Below are positions 58,987-64,000 of a stretch of 64,000 bases of DNA, in pieces. The translations under genes were made by a program, and so were the position numbers. Source of the DNA: Cornus controversa (lineage: Eukaryota > Streptophyta > Magnoliopsida > Cornales > Cornaceae); NCBI GenBank assembly GCA_026545225.1, contig CM048845.1, positions 124,422,533 through 124,486,532 of the forward strand, given 5' to 3'. Numbering within the stretch: the first letter of the stretch is position 1; each line of letters opens with the position of its first letter. Under the pieces are notes generated by a model, which saw only the letters and a list, made by a program, of their open reading frames with translations, was not told the origin of the DNA and ran no database searches.

Positions 58987-59790
58987 ATTATTTTATTTTA
59001 TTTTGTGCTTAAATGACCTTAATGATTGATGAATTTATCAAACTATTGGGGGCAGACTAGTACTTACAGTGCACAATTATAAAAAGATTGTTAGATCTCA
59101 CGCTTGGAGTCTAATGAGTATCATATTGTTCTACCATAATTTTTTTTGGACTGAAATATGTTATCTTAAATATTTTTTGCATTATAATTTAAGTTTTGAC
59201 ATATTTGTGATGTTTGTAGGGAAAAAAATAAAAAGGTTCTTTTATCATGTTGAATATACCCTTGAATCAGATTCGTGGTTCCATCCCTGACTGTAATGTA
59301 ATTAGTGCATTCGTAACTTTAATTATATAAATCCAAGTGTGCGATGATGCATATATATAGAGACAAATGAAGTAACTCTCATAAAATGCACCGAAACTAC
59401 AACATAAGATTAAGTCAGGAAAATTCAGCGAAGAAAAAAACAGGATTGTGAAGTGCCACGATTAAATATCATCTGGAAATTCAATCAAGTGGTATTCCAA
59501 AACCATATCATCTTAGGCAAATCAATCTGCAACACTGGATCATTTATTCTTTTTATCCTTAACCAAGAGACAAATATTAAAGCAATTTGAAGGTCCCAAG
59601 GATAAAAGGTCTTCTCTCTAGCTTTGTTTTGGATAAACAGCAGAGAAAACAAAAAAAAAAATAATAATAATAACATTAGTTTGGAGAGAAAAATATATAT
59701 ATATAGCAATTACTTGTGTTTATTTTTGAATAAATTACGGAAAAAATGATAACATTTTTGTTTGCAAAAGCTAAAAGAGAGATAAAAGAA
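57965..59790. other. Spacer between two related transposons
   Basis: No gene was recognised. A short direct repeat, attcataattgcaatg, lies at about 58319 and 58379. A long (TA)n tract lies at 58945-58983. Confidence 0.4.
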
Positions 59791-61381
59791 GGGAGCTGAT
59801 ATTGGCACTCCACCAATATCCTCTGGCACTCCACTCCTATGTTTTTGCAAAGTAAAATTACAAAAGTGGTCATATGTTATACCATTTTAGATTCTTATAT
59901 TTTTAGTACCCTAATTGCCCTTCTAATTCAAGACTCAATTTTAATTTTATTTTATTTTTTCTTAAAAAAAAGTTTTTTCAACTTTTTTACTTTAGGTTTA
60001 CAATATAACAATCCATTTATTACCATCCAAATACTAGAATTTAGACATTTTTCAATTGAAACTTGTTGTTAGTGTCCTTATCCTATATAACTTAAAGAAT
60101 CTAAAATTTGAAATATTCTATTTTTACTCACCAAACATGTAATTTATTTTCCCTGTATCTTATTTATAAAAGGGTTAAGTGCAAAAAACACCCTCGTTAT
60201 ATACAAAAATGTGCAAAAAACACCCTCCAATTTAGTATGTGCATATCACCCCTCACTAGTTATCTCCGATGTGCAAATACCCCCCTCCGGCTTGTTGACC
60301 GGCATGTTTGACTTAAAATTTTTTTAAAATTCCAAAATTACCCCTAAATTGGAGGGTTTTTTTGCACATTTCTGTATATAACGAGGGTGTTTTTTGCACA
60401 TTTTTTTATATATATTTTTATAACATAAGGGTAATTTTGTCATTTCCTATCTCCGGTACCGAAAAATTAACTATTTGTCCTTATTTGCACAATTTTGAAA
60501 CTGTGGGGGGTTAGTTGAACATCAGGGGGGTTTTTGCACATTCTGTATATAACGAGGGTGTTTTTTGCACTTAACCCTTTATAAAATAACATAAATTAAA
60601 ATTTTGAAACATATCATCAATTTGTAAACAAACAAAATAGAAAGGAAGGAGGAGAAAATAAAAAGCAAACGAAGAAAAATATCATATTAATTTTTTTTAT
60701 TTTTATCTTTTGAAATTTTGGTGCAAAGGCTCCTTAATTAAATTAAGACAACTACAATTGAAAAAATATTTTATAGAGTCATGTTTTTCTCTTTTCATCT
60801 TTTAATTTCTAAAAGTTCTCTATTAAAATAAAAAAGATTTCCTTAGTTTTCTTAAAGAATATATCATAATTTTTATTCAAGTGAAATTAAACTTTCTTTT
60901 GATTTTAAATATAATTAATTTTTTTTCAAATAGGTTTTATTCATTGATATAATGTTTGTTTCCAACTCAAATACAATTTTAATATTTCTCTAGGTAATCT
61001 ATTATTAACAACTTCTTCTCAACTTATTTAATCGTGTAACTTTTATTATCCGAATCAAATACATTTGATTGATATTCTCTAAATCATTATATTAAATCCT
61101 AAACTTTTTTACTTCTAAAATAAATATTGATAAATTGATTCAACATGAAAAAATAATATTTTTAAAATCAACGAAGAAATATTTTCACACCAAAAAAGAA
61201 CGTGAGAGGGAAGTTGTAATTTGGAGTTAAGAATTCTAACATTATCAAATAAGGACAATTAGAGTATTAAAAATATAAGAATCAATATTGTATAGTAGAG
61301 GAATACCTTTGTAATTGTACTTTACAAAAAGGTAGAAGTGGAGTGCCAGAGGATATTGGTGGAGTGCCAATATCAGCTCCC
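59791..61381. mobile_element. Mutator-type element, GGGAGCTGATATT family, interrupted copy
   Basis: The ends gggagctgatattggcactc and complement at 61381 are nearly perfect over about 45 bp. The flanks share taaaagaa (59783-59790 and 61382-61389). Without the nested insertion at 60172 it would be about 1.18 kb, the same as the copy at 56772. No transposase. Confidence 0.9.
60172..60577. mobile_element. Nested Mutator-type MITE
   Basis: 406 bp with perfect inverted repeats of at least 34 bp starting gggttaagtgcaaaaaacac. A perfect 9-bp target duplication, tttataaaa, lies at 60163-60171 and 60578-60586. The sister element holds a single tttataaaa at the matching place (about 57149), the empty site. 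Confidence 0.95.
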
Positions 61382-61516
61382 TAAAAGAAAAGAAAATATT
61401 TTAACCAATTTACTATTATATACCTTTTTATTTATTATTATACCCTTTTGTATTTTAAAATGTTAGGGTTAGTTTTGGTATTAAGAAAGTTTTACTTAAA
61501 CCTTATCAAATCTTAA

Positions 61517-62070
61517 GTCTTATTAGTGGTGGGATTCCCCCAATACACGGAATTCTTGTTGTATATAATAATTTCTCAAATCGAGTAAGGAATCTCACCC
61601 GTGATAAAACTCAATTTTTCATTATTATAGGAAATTAGAAAATATGGAGTCTTATTAGTGGTGGGACTCCCCTAATACACGGAATCTCCATGATATATAA
61701 TAATTTCTCAAATCAAATAATTCTACAATACCCTGGGATTTCTTAAATGTAGAAATCCCACCCGTGATAAAACTCCATTTTTCATTATTATAGACAATTA
61801 GAAAAAATTGAGTCTTATTAGTGTGGGATTCCCCTAATACAAGGAATCCCCGGGGTATATAATAATTTCTCAAATCTAGTAATTCTACAATACTCGGGGA
61901 ATTCGTAAGAATCCCACCAGTGATAAAACTCAATTTCTCACTATTATAGATAATGAGAAAAGATAGAGTCTTATTAGTGGTGGAATTTCCCAATACACGG
62001 AATTCCGGTGGTATATAATAATTTCTCAAATCTAGTAAGTTTACAATACCTTGGGATTTCTTAAGACCTC
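61517..62070. repeat. Four tandem units of about 130-165 bp
   Basis: Units start at 61517, 61649, 61812 and 61978 with 'gtcttattagtg' and contain 'tatataataatttctcaaat' and 'cccrtgataaaactc'. The first unit is shorter and the last is partial. A minus-strand frame through three units is a by-product of the repetition. Confidence 0.88.
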
Positions 62071-62074
62071 GTTT

Positions 62075-62330
62075 TGATTGAGAAATTTAGAAGGATAAGA
62101 AGAGAAAAGAAATGAGAGGATAGGGGATGTTATGTTTGGGTGAGCATTTTTTTTAAAAAAATAAATAAATAAGGAGGGATAAGGAATGATAGCAATCCCT
62201 CCTTATCCCTCAATTGCAATCTTCCCAAAAATGAGAAGATTGGGAGGGAAAGAATTGTAACTTAAGTATAACTTTCATAATACCAAAATTGACATTACTA
62301 TTTTAACACAAACTTTTTTTATTACTTTTG
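62075..62330. mobile_element. MITE-like repeat related to 3300-3812
   Basis: Shares 'caaaaatgagaagattggga' and following 'aacttaagtata' with the 3.5 kb element, and contains complementary 'ggagggataagga' and 'tccctccttatccct' blocks that can fold. The borders are approximate. Confidence 0.5.
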
Positions 62331-62977
62331 AGTCTCATTAGGGCATCTCACGTTTATACTTCTCCTCAATACCCATTCGCCGCAACAAGGACTATGCTTT
62401 TTGCTGGACATATCATTGCTTTGTGCATTCTGCTGCAAAACAAGTATATGTAAAACAAAAATACACAAAATAAGCACTTGCACTAATGCTGCACCTGTTA
62501 AAGCTGAGATCACACCAGCGATATCCATAGCCTGTACTGTGAGTGTTTTAGTAATAGCAATGAAAGGTTGCTTCACTAATTTATGCTATGATACAAACTT
62601 GGAAAATATAGACATATATAATCAATATATACCTTCAACATAAGAAATAGTAGAAGTAGAGCATAAAGGAGCACATTCATCTTAACTGAAACAATTCTAC
62701 TGTAATAATAAATAGGGTAAAGTCAAATATACTCCAATTGAGCATAGAAAATGTTCAAAAGAGGATTGAAACATACCTGAAAATAATCAAATGTAGATGG
62801 AAGTTAGAACTCATAATAGACAATAAAGTAAAAACTTTTAGCCTAGAAAAAATCTAGAACAACTAGTCATTTGCTTGGGGTGGCTAAATTAATCCTTATT
62901 CTCCATTCATCTTGAGCTAAAAAAACATTCCCAGCTAAAAAAAATAATTGATGACTTTTTATTGATAAAATAAATAT
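62331..62977. other. Unassigned, with one possible minus-strand exon
   Basis: At 62576-62322 (minus) a frame of 84 codons has a hydrophobic stretch 'ISALTGAALVQVLILCIFVL' and a Cys pair. The sequence is a little less AT-rich than its surroundings. I do not recognise it; it may be a chance frame or an exon of an incomplete gene. Confidence 0.2.
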
Positions 62978-63867
62978 GGACAATACTTAAGTCTAACCCT
63001 GGGTGGACGAATTTCGTTCTCCCGCATAACATAGACCAACAAAAATTTGACAAGTGTCCTAAAAATATAAAAAATTAAAAAATATTAAAAATAAATTAGA
63101 TCCATTTTGTAATGGGTTAACCCAATAGACCCCTCTATAATCCCCTTTCTCTCAAGCAAAACCAAAGAAATCTTTGATTCTCTCTCTGTTTCAGGTAATA
63201 TATATATACACACACACACACCTAGTGTCCAAGAAATAATAAGGAATGACTTTCAAAAAAGGTACATACATACAAAACCAAGAAGATAGATCTCTCTAAA
63301 ATAAGTTAAGTTTCATCTCAAATTTTAATCATAAATTTCTTTTTCCTTGCCAATGGAGATAAAATTGAACGAAAAAAAATTGAATTCAACTTACAAATAA
63401 TGGGGTTTCTTTCATGTATTTCTCTTTGTTTTGGGCAATATATATATATATTTCTGTTATTGTTACAAATACATATATGTGTGATATAAAGTACATATAT
63501 ATGGAAATTAGGGTTTCTCAGTGATGGTGGCGAAGGGTGGAGCGGCGATAAGGTATTGTACGGAGGTTGAGTTAGGTAATGAGATTTGATGTAGATCTGG
63601 TAGCAGATATAGAGAGAGAGAAAAGTGAGAGAGAAAATCATGATATGTTGCAGATATATAGAGAGAGAAATAGGAAAGAGAACGTGGGATGAGAGGAAAA
63701 TTTTTGTTAATTAATATTAAAGAGAGATTATTGTTACCCGTTTGTTAACTTACCAAGTTTGACACATTCTTAATTTTTAAATTTTTAAACAGGTGTCATT
63801 ATTTCACTGGACCACATTATGTAGAGGACAAAGTTCGTCCACCTAGGGTTGGACCCAAGCATTGTCC
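62978..63867. mobile_element. Mutator-type element with TA/CT-rich interior
   Basis: The inverted ends are ggacaatacttaagtctaac (62978) and, from the right, ggacaatgcttgggtccaac (63867), both continuing into 'cct(a/g)ggtggacgaa'. The flanks aataaatat (62969-62977) and tataaatat (63868-63876) form a 9-bp duplication with one mismatch. The interior has a leader-like CT run near 63179-63189 and GA runs near 63611-63633 and 63659-63668. Confidence 0.8.
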
Positions 63868-63876
63868 TATAAATAT

Positions 63877-64000
63877 AGTATAGATGAAGAGGTGAACACA
63901 AATTTACACATACATGCACTTCCTATTATATTTCTGTTATACTAACCAAATCTAATAGATGTAAGCTCCTTCATTATATGCGTATGCAGTAGAAATTTAC
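63877..64000. other. Window end, unassigned
   Basis: No feature was recognised in this short stretch. Confidence 0.4.

Noticed and set aside
61655-62029. 124-codon minus-strand frame with internal repeats
   Set aside because: It simply follows the tandem units at 61517-62070 and no protein family is recognisable.
1-64000. tRNA, rRNA or CRISPR features
   Set aside because: I looked for tRNA box B-like ggttcgaatcc with a fitting cloverleaf, rRNA-like GC-rich conserved blocks and regularly spaced short repeats, and saw none that hold up; the regular repeats present are ordinary tandem duplications.

Overview
This is nuclear DNA of a dicot plant. It is very AT-rich and full of (TA)n tracts. The genes have plant-type introns (GT..AG), and the protein families are land-plant ones: a Dof-domain cycling factor, an AVT1 vacuolar amino acid transporter and an MPSR1-like RING E3. 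I cannot name the species. Four host genes look intact; almost everything else is transposon-derived or non-coding.

Layout. 0-5 kb: hAT-type MITEs, then an intronless RING-H2 E3 ligase gene (2493-3128, +) with heat-shock-element-like sites before its TATA box, then MITEs. 5.4-9.4 kb: a non-coding stretch and a two-span membrane protein of the plant 'L34e superfamily' type (8753-9436, -). 10.5-16.3 kb: a Copia LTR fossil inside what looks like a Mutator-type MITE. 17-21.5 kb: more MITEs and a cluster of ACGTG boxes. 22.8-25.8 kb: a two-exon cycling Dof factor gene (+). 29.6-31.5 kb: a three-exon AVT1-type transporter gene (-). 31.6-37.7 kb: hAT, Mutator-like and Harbinger-like remnants. 37.8-45.3 kb: a wrecked second copy of the Dof gene, split by other DNA that includes a 6-kb CACTA transposon. 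46.4-51.9 kb: a hAT MITE and a second Copia fossil. 52-54.5 kb: a second intact AVT1 gene (-). 55.7-64 kb: Mutator-type elements, one nested in another, and tandem repeats.

Two things organise the window. First, the order Dof gene (+) then AVT1 gene (-) occurs twice (22.8-31.5 kb and 37.8-54.5 kb), with matching 3'UTR and downstream sequence. This is a tandem segmental duplication in which both transporters survived and one Dof copy decayed. Second, the CACTA element (38456-44424, 3-bp target duplication ACT) carries the first three exons of a peroxisomal acyl-CoA oxidase (ACX1-like) gene with splice sites in place. It also holds about eight to nine tandem ~182-bp units. The clear units pair an snRNA-type upstream sequence element with a TATA-like box at the spacing used by plant RNA polymerase III snRNA promoters.

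All calls come from reading the sequence by eye. Boundaries backed by a target-site duplication are exact; the rest are approximate.
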